Assembly: GCA_025765615.1 (NCBI GenBank)
Contig: JAIVFJ010000139.1
Span: 62,001 to 126,000 of the forward strand
DNA from: Zopfochytrium polystomum
Lineage: Eukaryota; Chytridiomycota; Chytridiomycetes; Chytridiales; Chytridiaceae
Direction: 5' to 3'
DNA: 64,000 nucleotides
The translations under genes and the position numbers were made by a program. The notes beneath the pieces are model-generated. The model was not told the DNA's origin and searched no databases. It saw only the letters and a list, made by a program, of their open reading frames with translations. Below, in pieces: positions 21,357 through 33,117 of this stretch. How positions within the stretch are numbered: position 1 is the stretch's first letter; each line of letters starts with the position of its first letter.

Positions 21357-22986
21357 CCTCCGTCGGTTACCGTATTAAATTTCCTGGTGCGGACCCCGTC
21401 GAGCGCGTCAATTTAGAGTTCCGGTAGTCTGTCTTGAGGTGCGAGCTGCCGTTTCTTCTTTTTCTTGTTTGACAAAATTCCGACCTATTGGTAGACTTTG
21501 GTCAACCCGGTTCGTTCCCGGAAATCCGATCGCCGGTCGTACGCTGTCGAGTTTCGTCTTATAAATATGCATTTTCCTTACTCTTCTCACGACGACAATC
21601 CAGTCGTTTCTGACTTTGACTTATACATATTTCCGCAGATCGAGTTTCTGCAAGTGGACGTGATCCAGACGACAATTTTACTCCTGCCAAGAAGGGAAGA
21701 GCGACGGCGTTTATTAGACACCTTCAAGAAGGCAGAAATATAAATAGAAGAACACAGTGTTCTCTAATTCCATCCTCCCCTTGGAGCACAACTCTTCTGT
21801 GACCACATCGGTGTACACCTCGAACCGAATTCAACGGAAAACATGTGCTTGGTCAGCCTTTGGGCTTTCCTTGTGTGGGAGTTCGTCCTGTCCTACGGGT
21901 TGCAAGCTCACCTTCGACATCGAAGCGCTACTGCCTGGCAAACACAGCCGCCGCCACCGCCCATGGGCGGCCGATTTGTTCAGAGGGCGCTCGAGGGGGC
22001 TGCTGGGACCGCGTACCACGGCCGGCGGCGACGGACCGATTGAGCGTTGCAAGAACCGGGCGCTCGGCGGCAAACCACCTAGTGGAAGAGACCTCGCGGA
22101 GTCACTAAATCCATCGCCCATTTTGCGCAGCAAAATTATTGGTACAGACATATCCTTTTTTTTGTATCTGCACAACAAATGGGGCCAGGACTTGAACCTT
22201 ACTGTTTCACGCTGCGCAATCAAATTTTAGCCAAATCCTGAAAACTTACTGTGCACTGGATCCAAAACAGACCTGCCAAACGGAAAAAGCAGTTTGTTTA
22301 TAGGATTCAGCCGTCGGTCCCAACTCCCATCTTTTGCATCCAAGTTTATTTTGACTTGATTCCAAGTTGGTTGGTCAAAGTTTCAGGATATAGCTGTAAT
22401 GAGAAATGGGAATTTCTTTGGGCCGCTATCATGTAGTGGTTCAGCGGAGTAGCCACTGGAAGGTAGTGATTTTGTGGCTGGGGAGGTCTTTATTCAATGA
22501 GACTCCAATATGCTGCTGCTTTCTGTCAGACACACAGTGGTGGAAAAACACTGACAAAGCTCAATCAATCCAACTGAACCATTTGGCTGGGGCACCTGTC
22601 GCTCAAGGACCCAGCCAGCGCTCTAGTCCTATCGCCAGCCGTTGGTTGGAGCCTTGGAGGGAGCAAGAAGAGTCGCAAAGTGGAATAACAGAGATGTGTG
22701 ATAATTGAGTCCTGGTAAAGTGACGTCACGAGAGAGGGTCCCTTGTGCTTGTATTTGCAGTTGTTTCCCGATTCGTCCCCGCGCCCGTGCGCGTGCTGCG
22801 TGAGTGCCGGTGACGCAAAGCAATGCCCCGATCATCCAAATTCAATCCTCAACAGGCTGTGCATGACTGCACCAGTGCGCATACATACAATACGTGTAAT
22901 GTGGGGTTGCGGTTCACATTTACTCATCACAATGCTCGCGTGGCACATGACATGCTCAAAAATTGAGGGGAAATTGCATATGCAGT

Positions 22987-23039
<53 letters not shown>

Positions 23040-23506
23040 GAATCTCCCTCGAATCTCTGTTGCTAACGCACAATGCGCCACAGTCATCCTGTTTCTTTTC
23101 TCGAAATTGAAACAATTTTTTTCCGAACAAAAAAAAACTATTGCTTCGTTTGTTTTTCCATTGCTCTGCCTAGCATTGATTGGCCGGATCTGATTGGCTC
23201 CCAAGGGAAAAGTCCGTCTCCTTGTGCTGCGATGCTTTTTCGTGCGCAATCAGCAAGGAATCAATTCAGTCGTGCGTGGCTCGCAACAACGCAGACAAAC
23301 GAGACAAGACAAAAAATAAAAAAATAAATAAATAAAGCACTCTGAAGGACACAAGAGAGAGACAGGTGAGGTATCCAGACGTCCAGACAGACAGTCAGAC
23401 AAACTGTGAGGACGCGGCCAGCCCGACAGGCAGTCCGACAGGCAGTCCGACAGGGAACGGGCGCACCCCTCGGCTCCGCGAGCAGCAGCAGCAGCAGCTG
23501 ATGTGA
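21357..23506. other. Long intergenic region with (CT)n tract
   Basis: About 2.1 kb without a supported gene. A plus-strand frame of 157 codons at 21757-22230 shows no recognisable domain. A CT microsatellite lies at about 22985-23036. Short CAGTCCGACAGG repeats lie at 23385-23455, just upstream of the Frizzled-like gene. Confidence 0.45.
22985..23036. repeat. (CT)n microsatellite
   Basis: An almost pure CT dinucleotide run of about 50 bases, with two interruptions. Confidence 0.9.
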
Positions 23507-26500
23507 ATGAGAGAAACAACAAACAACTGCAACTACGGCAACATCAAACAACTGAGCAGCTGTGTGTTCCTGCCATCATCGGCCATGCCGCCTACGACCC
23601 TGCCGTCGCCGTCGCTGTCGATGCCGCCCCAACACCACCACCACCACCACCACCGCCAGCAGCAGCAGCCGCAGCGGTCCAAGGCAGCGACAGCTTCACG
23701 TCATCGCCGTCCCCGTTCCCCTCCAACCTTCTTCACAACAGCCTCCGCCGCCACCGCCGCCGCAGCCCTGCTCTCGCTCATGGTCCTATCCAGCCTTCCC
23801 GCGTCCGCCGCCCTCGTCCCAGTCACCCAAAACCAGGCCTGCACGTCCACCGCCTACACTGGATCGCTCTGCTCGTCGCTCATCAACTACTCGGTGGCCG
23901 TCCCCACCGCGAACCAAGCCGACATGGAGACGTTTATCTCAAACTACTTCACCACGGTGAATCTGATCAAGGACATTGACACGACCTGCTACACTGCAGT
24001 GGCCACCATCATCTGCGCCAACGCCTACCCAAAGTGTGTCAACGGTGGGACCCATCACTTCTTTTCTGTTGTTTGTACTTCTTCTTGGCTTGGCTCTTTT
24101 CTGCTGTTCCCACCCCGTCTCCGCTTTTCGCCCGAAAGCGGTCGATATTTCCGCTGGCCCTTGAACGAAACCCTAACCCCCCGCACTCCTCCCCTGCCGT
24201 GCCCTTCTTGCAGGTAAAGCACAGCTTCCGTGCATGCACAGCTGCACGGATGTCCTCGCGGCCTGCCAGGCCAGCCTGACCCCCAAGGGCCTGTTTGGAG
24301 TGTTGCAGAGCGGGCTGTCCAACTGCACGGCCGTGTCGTCGATCGACACCGAGGCCTACCCAACCACCAGCTGCGTCGAGCCGACGACGATACCGGCGGC
24401 GTCCAGCACCACCCCAACCAGTTGAGTTTTCCTTTTACGTCGTTGTTGGCTTCCGCTCCCCGCACTATGTTTGGGAGCAGACGAGGAGGCGACGAAGGCG
24501 GGTGGCGGAAAACAGCTTCCCTGTTTGTCTCTCTGTCTCCCTCTTTCTCTCATTCGCGTGACACGTGACTTGATGCGTGTGCTTCCTGCTTTCTTGTGTC
24601 TTCCACTCGCCTGGAAGAAGGGGGCGGAAACCGCCGTCCCAGAAATGCTCGTCCATCACTCGATGTTTTGTGCTCACACCCACGCATATCGACTCTTTCA
24701 CTAGCAACCACCACCACGGGTACCGGCGGCACCGCCACCTCGTGCCCCAAATTCTTCCTCCCCAACACGCAAAACGGCACGACGCGCACCTGCAACCCGT
24801 CCGGCTGCTGCGTGCCGTGCCCCGTGCAGGACTACATCTACCCCGTCGGCGCCTTCGCAAAGTCGGTGCTGGCAGTCGAGATCGGCAACGGCATCTCGGC
24901 CGCCATGGCCGCCTACGTCGTCGTGTCGTGGGCCGTGCTGCCCGGCCGCCGCCAGCACCCGGGCGATATTGTGCTGCACTTTGCGGTGGCCGGCATGCTG
25001 TGGCAGGCCTGCGCGTTCTTTTTGTACGGCGACCCGAAACGGATCCAGTGCTACGACAAGGTAACCGTGTCGAACGCGACAAACAACTTGCTGTGCGGGT
25101 TTCAGGCGGCGTTTTTGATGTTGACGGTCCACGCGCTGGTCTTGTGGGGCGGCTACATGGTAATTTCGTTCATTTTATTTTTTGCCTAGCCGTGAAATTC
25201 AAAGTAATGGTTCCTGTCTCTCCTTCCCTTCTCTCTCTCCCGCAACAGATTATGAATCTGCACCTGACTATCGTCTACCGCTCCAACATCCTCGAACGCT
25301 ACAAACCCCTTGGCGTGATCGTCTGCTGGGGTTACCCGGCATCTTCACAATCATCCCGTTCTTTGTGGCGACGGTCGACGCCAGCACGGGAGTGACGTGC
25401 CTCGTGTCACCGGACAAGGCAAACTACTACTTTTTCAGCGTGCAGGCGCTCATCATCATACCGTCGTTCTTCATCAACGCCGCGACGATGATATACATTT
25501 TGCGCGTGTCGCGGCGCGGGGCGCGGTCGCTCAGCACCAACGGCGGCAGCAGCACCGGCGCCGGCGGGATGGACGGGGCGAAGCCGATGAGCGCGCGGCG
25601 CCAAATCATGACGCTGCTCAAGATGAACTGGCGGTCGCTGCTGTTGGCTGTCATCTTCATCTTCACGTACATCACCTACGGTAAGCCTCCCCCCGAATCC
25701 CCTTCCCTCGTGCATTTTCCACGCCTGTTGCGACCCCGCTAACGCGCTCCTTGCCCTCCTAGTCATCTTCTTCAACTTTGCTGTCCACTCGATCGCGTCA
25801 ACGTCGTGGGAGACACCCTGGCTGCAGGAATGGGTCGCCTGCATCATCACGGACAACTCGACAGACATCAAGGTGACGCAGGACAAGTGCGCCGCGCAGT
25901 TTGCGGCCAACCTCCCGGACTTTGGCGTCATCTTCTTCTCGAACCTGCTCGTATCGTCCATCGGGCTTTGGGTGTTCCTCATCTTTGGTAAGGAAAAAGA
26001 AGTGTTCTTTTTTTTTCGGTTCTGACCGCACCTATTGGTGCAGGCTTCAGTCTCCAAGTACTCAACGACTGGGGCGAGTTCTTCTACAGCTGCTGCAGCG
26101 CGCGGGACCGGCGGCGGGCCGCGGGGGAGGTCGACTTTTCCATGTCGCCGCTGCAGCTGCAGTCCGGATCGACGGCGTCGTCGCTGACGCTGACAAAATC
26201 GGGGTACCCGTCGTACGCGGGCGGGGGCGGCGGTGGGCAGAACAGCATGGTCTCGTTCAGCCAGACAGAGTCATACGGCGCCGGGGCGGGCGGCGCGCCC
26301 GGGTACGACGGGTCGGCGTACGCGCAGTCGATGCTGCAGCAGCAGTTCCAGCAGCAGGCGTTCCAGCCGCAGCAGCAGCAGTACGGGATGATGCCGCCGC
26401 AGCAGCAGGCGCAGATGCAAGGTGGCGCGTTTCCCGTCGTCGACGACGCCGCAGCCGTATTCGGGGTGGCAAGGGGCGGAAGCGGGGGCGGCGGGGATGC

Positions 26501-26583
26501 CTCCAACGTGGCAGGGACCCGGGCAGCAGTTCCAGCAGTTCCAGCAACCGCCGGCGCAGCAGCAGCAGCAGTTTTGGCGGTAA
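23507..26583 (+). CDS. Frizzled/Smoothened-like seven-transmembrane receptor with cysteine-rich domain
   Basis: A plasma-membrane GPCR-type receptor. Exons are 23507 (or ATG 23585)-24044, 24214-24420, 24705-25159, 25249-25680, 25763-25987 and 26044-26583. A His/Gln-rich N-terminus leads to a hydrophobic signal segment (ALLSLMVLSSLPASAA). A Cys-rich extracellular region of Fz type follows (CYTAVATIICANAYPKC, then LPCMHSCTDVLAAC). After a Thr-rich linker come seven hydrophobic helices with VVVSWAVLPG, LWQACAFFLYG, LCGFQAAFLM and the last-helix region NLLVSSIGLWVFLIFG. The C-tail is Gln-rich and ends QQQQQFWR. Two frame breaks are needed: one base is missing near 25328-25331 (GGGG) and one is extra near 26430. 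No Wnt ligand is known in fungi, so the signal sensed is unknown. Confidence 0.78.
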
Positions 26584-27661
26584 CAGCGTCCGCTTTCTTT
26601 TTGGAAGGATGGTGGGTTGTGGTTCGGGGGGCGTTCGAGTCGACGAGGGATTGTCTTGCGCGGGCTTTTTCAACTCCATTTTTTGAAATCCTTTTTCTCT
26701 CTTTCTCTTCTTTGGGGCATGTTCTTCTTGTCAATGTTTTTCTTTCAAGGGTGGTGGAGGACGGGGAACGGCAGTCTTGGCTTGCTACGCGAGTTGGAGT
26801 GAGTGTGTATGCTTGTTTGCGTTTATGTCTATGAGCTTAGTTTTGCCGTATCGCCCTCGCCGCCTCAGTTCTGATTCATATCTTCTGTGTGGACGTTGCT
26901 CTTTCTTTTGTTCCCCGCGCGCGTCAGCTCGCTCCCACCTACTCGCAGCCCGCAAGTCTCTCGTTTTTCCCGACTTTGCCGTCGACGTTTTCTTTCTCCA
27001 TTCTTGTTTCCCTTCTTTTTTTTTTTTTTTTTTTTTTCTTTTGTGGTTTGTTTGTCTGATAGAAGTTGTCCGCTCAATTTGTCCTCTTTTTTTGGAAATC
27101 ACATATCACGCTTCAAGCTAGTCTTCACCTTCTCTCTCTCTCTCTCTCTGTCTGTCTCGCTGTCTCTCTCTCTGTCGCTGTCTCTCTTTGTCAGTCTCTG
27201 TCGCCGTTTGTGTTGAAAGAAAGCACGCAAAACTTTCATCTCGCGGTTTCGAGAGAGACACGGGAACCTGCTTGAACCGTTTCTGTCTGTGTTCCCTCCC
27301 GAACCAGTTCCGTCTTTTTCATCCCCCGAACCGTTCTCGGACCGCCTCGAACCGCCTGGAACCCAGTCGAACGTTCTCGAGCCCGTCTGCACCAATTTGT
27401 CAACGCAAGTTGCTTGCCAATCCACTCGAAAGCAGACAAACAATAAATACCCCCCCCACCTTCGAAGTTCATCTATCGTCCATTTACCCTCGCACCGGTG
27501 CTATTACGCAGCAAACAAACACAACACACACATACACACACTCTCTCTCTCTCACACTCACTCACTCACTCACTCACTCACTCACCCACACCTCACTCTG
27601 CTCAAAAAGGCAGCAGGAACATCTCCCTCCTTTTCAACCAAAAAGAAAAAGGCAAGAACCA
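26584..27661. other. Intergenic between receptor and BAG gene
   Basis: Pyrimidine-rich DNA with a T run at about 27017-27037, a CT/CTGT run at 27130-27190 and an ACTC tandem repeat at about 27553-27590. No gene is supported. It likely contains the BAG gene promoter. Confidence 0.55.
27553..27590. repeat. (ACTC)n tandem repeat
   Basis: A run of CACT/CTCA tetranucleotide units, about 70 bases before the BAG-gene start codon. Confidence 0.85.
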
Positions 27662-29301
27662 ATGTTCCACATCGTCACGCCGAGCTCCGGTTACGGCGGC
27701 AGCAGCTACGTCGACTACGACCTCGCCGCGCGGCGCCGACGAGTGCAGCAGCAGCAACAACAACTGCAAGAACAGCAGCGCCGCCGCCTCCAGCAGCACC
27801 TCTACCAGCAAGAGCTCCTCCGCCGCGAGGAGGAGGAGGAGGAGGCCGCCGCAGCCGAACTGGCCCGCCGCCGGGCTCTGCAGGAACGCGTGCGGCGCCA
27901 GGCCGAGCTGCGCCGGCTCCAGGCCCAGCAACAGCAGCAGCAGCAGCGGTACCACCGCCACCCGCTCTACTACCACAGCCCGCAGCAGCCGCAATACGGC
28001 TACGACGGGTTCTACCACGACAACGACGCCGACGGGTACTATGAGGACAACGACAGCGACGGGTACTACTACTACCAGCCGCAGCGGCACCACCACCACC
28101 ACTACCCGGCCGCTACCACCGCGTCATTCCGACCGGCCGCAGTCTTCACATGCGACCGGAGACCGCAGACCCCGCCGTCGGACCGCGACGACGACGACGA
28201 CAATGCGTACGACAAACACCAATCGGCCCCCGCGGTGACGGCGACCGCGCGCGACAAGACCTCGCACCGGCCCGAGTGGCGGCGCATCCCCGTGCGCGGC
28301 GGGTCGCCCCCGGCGGCGGCGGCCAACACCACGCCGCCGCAACCGCAACCGCAGCCCGCCCCGTCCCCGGCCGCAACCCCCACCACCACCACCCCCACCA
28401 CCAACAACGACACCACCGGCACCACGACCGACGCCAAAACCTCAGCCGCCCTCGCAACCCTCCAAACCTGGACGCGCACCCACGCCCTCCCTCGCCTCCG
28501 CGCCCTCGCAACTCTCCGCCGCCTCTCCCGCACCCTCCACTCCCTCGACCCGTCCCCCGACACCCCCCACGAGCTCACAATCCCGTCCGCCGGCCCTCGC
28601 GTTCCACCCCGACGGGCGTCTGGACCTGTCAGCGCCCGGCAGCCGCGCGTACTTGGCCGCGGAGGAGCGGCTGACGCGGCTGGAGCTGGCGCTGGACGGG
28701 GTGGCGAGCGGCGGGAGCGCGGCGGTGCGGGGGCGGAGGAGGGAGCTGGTTGCGGAGGTGGAGAGGCGGGCGAGGGTGTTGGAGGAGGAGGTGAAGGGGA
28801 GGGCGTGGAGGGAGTGGGTTGCGAGGAAGAAGAACGAGGGGGAGGGGGGAGGGGGAGGGGGAGATGGAAGGGGTGCAAGGTGAGGAGGTGGGTGTGAAAG
28901 ACGGTGGAGTGGTGCTGGCGGAGGAGGCGGCTGTGGAGGCGCAGCAGCCTGAGGATGACGCGGTCGAGGGATCTGATGCGCGGAACGAGCGTGGGGAGTC
29001 GGCTGCGGAGGTCGCGGACGACGACGCAGTCGATGGATCCGAGCAGCTGCCTGCCACGGATGTTGCAATGGCGGAGGAAGAGGAGGTGGAAAAGGACGGC
29101 AGCGAGGACGCCGACCCCGACGCGGACGCCGACCTCGGCAGCGATGGGTGGGAGCAAGTCCATCACGACGCGGCGGCCGCGCCGGCGGAGGAGAAGGAGG
29201 AATTTGAGCAAGGTGCGGGCGGTGATCGCGAGGGCGACGGACCGTCAGCCGAAGCTGTAGCGGACGGCGAGACGGCCATGGCAGTGGACGTGCGAACCTG
29301 A
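27662..29301 (+). CDS. BAG-domain Hsp70 cochaperone, with two apparent frame breaks
   Basis: The ATG at 27662 opens a Gln/Arg-rich coiled-coil N-terminus, a Tyr/Asp/His-rich segment and a Pro/Thr-rich linker. A BAG-type domain follows (FHPDGRLDLSAPGSRAYLAAEE, then LELALDGV and an Arg/Glu helix), expected to bind the Hsp70 ATPase domain as a nucleotide-exchange factor. The tail is strongly acidic (EEEEVEKDGSEDADPDADAD) and ends at 29301. The three parts lie in three frames. One extra base is needed near 28590 (between HELTIP and ALAFHPDG) and one near 28850 in a run of G tracts. Both are compatible with homopolymer errors. The BAG call rests on residue pattern and is moderately sure. Confidence 0.62.
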
Positions 29302-29622
29302 TATTTTTAGTTCTGTTTTGCTGGTTGCCTTTCGACTCCGCCCCTCCGACTTCTTCTCTTCTCGCTCACCGTCCTCTGCTGCTATTTCCATTTCTATCCA
29401 CGCCAACTCTTTCTCTGCTTGGGCTGAAAGTTTCTCACCTTCCCTCTTATTCATTAACTGTCTTTTGTTGATCTGTTGAAATATAACATGTTTATTACGC
29501 CAAAAAATGAGCCCAACATTTTCGATCAAACGCTAACATCCAGGTCAGGGTGACAGAGCGAGTCCTCACGCACTTGGGAGGGCGAGAGCTGCCGACGAGA
29601 CGGGAGCAGCCGTAAACGATCT
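29302..29622. other. Convergent intergenic region
   Basis: About 320 bases between the 3' ends of the BAG gene and the cupin gene. Only pyrimidine-rich UTR-like sequence is seen. Confidence 0.5.
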
Positions 29623-29625
29623 CTA

Positions 29626-30424
29626 CGCTACGCATCGACAAATTCCTTGAGGTGGCCCATCTTGACAAACAACACCGTCTCGTCCTCGCCCTCCCCGCCG
29701 CCCGCCTCCGCCGCGATGATCTCGATCCGCCTGCGCCCGGCCTCCGCGTCGCGAACCGGCGGCAGCCGCGCCCAGTCCCGCACCCCGAGCACCTCGTCCC
29801 ACACGCCGACCTCCTCCCCCCTCCTTCTCCTCCCTCGCCCCCTCGACGCGCTCACACCGCACACGCACAGCCGGCCCGCCACGCACCACAAACACCTCGA
29901 ACCCGCCATCCGCGGCGCCGCCCACCCCCGCCCGGAACACCTTACCCGCCCGCACGCCCACCACCACGACCCTCTCCCCATCGCCTCCCTCCCTCTCATA
30001 CAACACCCTGACCCTCACCCCCTGCCCCTCCTCCTCACCCCCCACCAACGCATCCCACACCACAACCGCCGGCTCGCCCGCCCTCATCCACCTCAACTTG
30101 ACCAGCACCTCGCACCCGTCCTCCCCGACAAACGGCTCGTGCTCGGATCCAACAGGGTTGCGAATGTACGTTCCAGCGGGCGCGGCGCCGTTGATTTCGT
30201 CGCGGAAGGTGCCGGCGAGGACGAGGAGCTCTTCGCCGGCGGAGTGGGTGTGGCGCGGGAAGCGGCGGGTCGGGGCGTAGCGGACGAGGGTGGTTGCGCG
30301 AGCGAGCTCGTCGCCGCGGCGGTCGAGCATGCCGCGGGTGATGCCCGGGGTTGGGGGACGGGACGAAAGAGAGTGCGGAGGAGCGGACGAGGGCGGGGAG
30401 CGTGAGGTCGGCGTTGAGTTGCAT
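29626..30424 (-). CDS. ChrR-like cupin protein
   Basis: A small metal-binding cupin of the type found in the C-terminal half of bacterial ChrR anti-sigma factors. It starts MQLNADLTLPALV at 30424. A first cupin follows, with metal-ligand motif RFPRHTHSAGEELLVL and the later Gly/Asn/Pro motif TYIRNPVGSEHEPF. The second half ends in a degenerate cupin (DWARLPP, then VLFVKMGHLKEF). Reading the whole protein needs two net +1 shifts: one extra G near 30347 (before GMLDRRGDE) and one near 29820 in a run of G tracts. The ligand and reaction are unknown. The family is mostly bacterial, so gene transfer is possible but not tested. Confidence 0.68.
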
Positions 30425-30548
30425 TCTTTCTTGTTTTTTTCTTTTTCTCTTTTTTTTTTTTTTTTTTTTTCTTTCTTTCTTTATTCCCAATTGGCAATTG
30501 GTAATCAGCGCTCCAGTTCGATCGGGCGATCCAAACTCGATTCTCGTT

Positions 30549-31106
30549 TCACTGCTCCGATACCGTGGCGGCGGGGGCGGCGGCTACCCGATGCCGCTGC
30601 TGCTGCTGCTCGCCGGCGACGGCAGGCGTCTCGGCCCTGTGCTTTGCGACTTTGGCCGGCAGGTCCGGGTCGGCCATGAGGTCTTGGAGGAGGTGGGGGG
30701 TTTTTTTTTTATTAGTTGGACCCCCGATTCGGGCGTTCACGCGTTATGAAAGTATTAGCTTTGCTGAACAGAAAGAGTCAAAGGCGTATGCCTCGACGCA
30801 GAGTTGATGGAGGGGGATGAGATGTCGCAAGAACTGTCTGTCTGTACCCATCAGGTAGTCCTGGATGTTGTCCGGCCTCGAAACCAGAACCTGCGACGTC
30901 AGGTAGCCCATGATGTCCTTTATCTCGGGGTGGCGGCGGAGGTAGAGCTCGTTGTCGATGCGCATCTGGATCTGTGTGATTCGGGGGAGAGAGGGGCCGA
31001 AGAAGCTGTGTCACCTCATCTGCCGCCAGTATCCGGGCGCAGGCGCTTCTGCCCCGCCCTTTCAACGCACCGCGTCGAGTTTAAGCCGCGTCCGGTCGTC
31101 CAGCAT
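30549..31106 (-). CDS. RIIa-domain protein, RIIAD1-like (ciliary)
   Basis: A 97-residue protein in three exons: 31071-31106, 30848-30971 and 30549-30682, with consistent phases. Exon 1 gives MLDDRTRLKLDA. Exon 2 gives IQMRIDNELYLRRHPEI and the RIIa core ending SRPDNIQDYLM. Exon 3 gives DLMADPDLPAKVAKHR and a Gln-rich tail. The order (helix, NE-x-YL, RPDNI, DP-x-LP) matches animal RIIAD1, a small dimerisation/docking protein linked to axonemes. Reading straight through the second intron gives a different C-terminus, so the spliced model is preferred. It is transcribed divergently from the R-SNARE gene, about 210 bases away. Confidence 0.75.
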
Positions 31107-31318
31107 GATTTATTCGTCCCGTGGTCGACGCACACTTCAAAATTGTCTTGTTCTGAGTTGTTGCTAAAAACAGATCACCTAGTAATAACCCAGAGATTCT
31201 GCAAAAGCGAAAAAAAAAAAAAATAAAAATAACAAAAGAATTCCAGAAGCCACTCCTCACCACCTGCGCACTCCCGTCCGCTCCCCCCTCTAATCTCCCC
31301 AGGGCAAGCGGGCCTCAT

Positions 31319-32660
31319 ATGTCGTCGACGCAGCCCGGCGTGAACCGGGAGGCCGCATACCGCTTCATGAACACCGTGCAGCGGTACACGCGGCTGATCG
31401 AGGACCCCGCGGCGCAGCAGCAGAACAGGGAGGACTCGCTGCGGCGGCGGGAATGGCTGTCGGTGAGGCGGGACGACGGTGTCGGCTCGAACGAGCGCGT
31501 GAGTTCCCCATCCAGCGCTTTCTTGTTTTTGGCTAGCTGGTGCAGATTTCGCAGTTTCTGACCGGGGTGTTCCGCATGCAACTTGTTTGGGGACGGTATT
31601 TATTAGTCGCCGCTCATCGACTCGCCGGCGCTGTTCAGCCTGCGGTACTCCCGGGAGGCTGTGTAGGTATCTAAAGTTGGGGGCGACCCTCCTGCCAAAC
31701 TGACCGCTCGATCCCGATCTCCGCACAATCCCCCTCCGCCCCGCCGCAGCGACGAGATCGGCAACGCCGGCAGCAGCGCGCGCAGCAGTTCGTCGACGCT
31801 GAACGGGCAGTACCCGCAGCCAGACGTCGCTGGGCAAGCGGCCAGCGTACGAGACCGCGGACGACAGCCAGCTGGAAAGCGGCGAGGGCGGCGGGGGTGG
31901 TCCGCGCACGATCCAGGACCGCATTTCGGACGAGGTCGAGGGCGTGAAGGGGATGGTGGGGAGGATCATGAAGAAGATTATGGACCGCGGGGACAAGATC
32001 GAGCAGCTGCAGGACTCCGCCAGTGGGTGGTTTTGCCTTGATTCGTTTATTTTCTTTGGTTTTGAGAAAGCATACGCTGACGAACAACACCCAAATAGAC
32101 GACCTCAGCAACGTTAGCGGCATGTTTCGAAGAACGGGCGAGGTCGCGTACACCGAGTCTTGGTTGAAAAACTACAAAGTGGGCATTGTTTCAAGCCGAA
32201 GAGTCCGTTGGTCCCTGCGTCGCATCTAACAGGATTCTATTTCCACAGGTTCGGGCATTCTGCGGCGTGATTTTCACGTCGCTCATCGTCACATCAATCG
32301 GTAAGCCCAATCGTGTGCCGGAGTTGGTGGAGCCCTACCCACAACGGCGAACGTTGCACTCACACTCCACACACGAAACATTACCACCCAGGCATTCTCT
32401 TTATTATTTTCTACCTCCTCATAAGCCGCCTCTTCCAACGGCCCACCCCGGTTATACCTCCCCCGGCAACCCCAACGTACCCGTACCCGTACCCACCCAA
32501 CCCGTACCCGTACCCGCCGTACTACCCGTACCCCGGCCAACCGCCGTACTGCCAGCCATACCCCGCCCCGCCGCCAGCTCCCGCGCCCGCACCCGCGCCG
32601 GCGCCCGCACCCGCACCGGCACCAGCGCCACCAACAACGCCGAGGGCGCCGGGCACGTGA
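31319..32660 (+). CDS. R-SNARE (synaptobrevin-like) with Pro-rich C-terminal tail
   Basis: A vesicle fusion protein. Exon 1 is 31319-31498. Further exons begin about 31610 and 31750 and after 32098, 32248 and 32389. The N-terminus (MSSTQPGVNREAAYRF) is not a longin domain. The SNARE helix runs from RISDEVEGVKGMVGRIMKKI through MDRGDKIEQLQDSA to MFRRTGEVAYTESWLKNYK. Its central Arg in MDRGDK is the R-type zero-layer residue. One transmembrane segment follows (VIFTSLIVTSIGILFIIFYLL). The lumenal or extracellular tail is unusual, about 65 residues of PYPYPP and PAPAPA repeats. One extra G near 31803 breaks the frame inside exon 3. In most R-SNAREs the protein ends soon after the membrane segment. 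Confidence 0.75.
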
Positions 32661-33117
32661 AAGAAAAATGGAATCCGACAGGGAACTGTTCAGCTGTACC
32701 TCATAACTATTATTTTTGTTTTTGTTCCCACACCGCAATACAAACATGTAGTCTCGTGCATTACACCCCCACGACTCTCTGATAAACTCTTCGGTGGAGT
32801 AAAGGTAGTGATGGATCTTGTAGGAAGCGGAGATATATTCGCAGAAAGAACTGAAACGATTGTAGACTGCATCGGGCTTGGAACAGACAGTCAAGTCTCT
32901 GTTGCTAATGTGTAGGCCGCGTGCGTGCGGCTTGGCTTTGACGTGTGCAGTCCTCTCTCCTTGTGCCAATGATACTTGGTCAAGGTTGGGTGCATGGAGA
33001 GCAGCTGAGAAGTTCGTGCGGGAAGCGAGCCGACGGTTCCACCCGGAAGTGATCAGATGAAGACACAATGAGCAGAAGCATCAGGAGCGAACTATTCTAC
33101 CCCCCCCCTTCCTCTAC
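32661..33117. other. Convergent intergenic region with open minus-strand stretch
   Basis: A minus-strand frame is open from 33068 to about 32757 and reads protein-like (NRDLTVCSKPDAVYNRFSSF). It could be an extra 3' exon of the next gene, but I found no acceptor in the required phase. Confidence 0.3.

Noticed and set aside
22430..22500. tRNA-like sequence with a TGGTTCAGCG word
   Set aside because: No cloverleaf pairing or standard B box could be made; no tRNA gene is supported in the window.
25331..25391. A small intron to repair the Frizzled-like frame break
   Set aside because: The only GT-AG pair would remove a transmembrane helix (IFTIIPFFVA), so a missing base is more likely.
28102..29211. 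Long minus-strand open frame (369 codons) opposite the BAG gene
   Set aside because: Arg/Pro/Leu-rich antisense reading of GC-rich DNA; the plus strand shows the BAG domain and an acidic tail.
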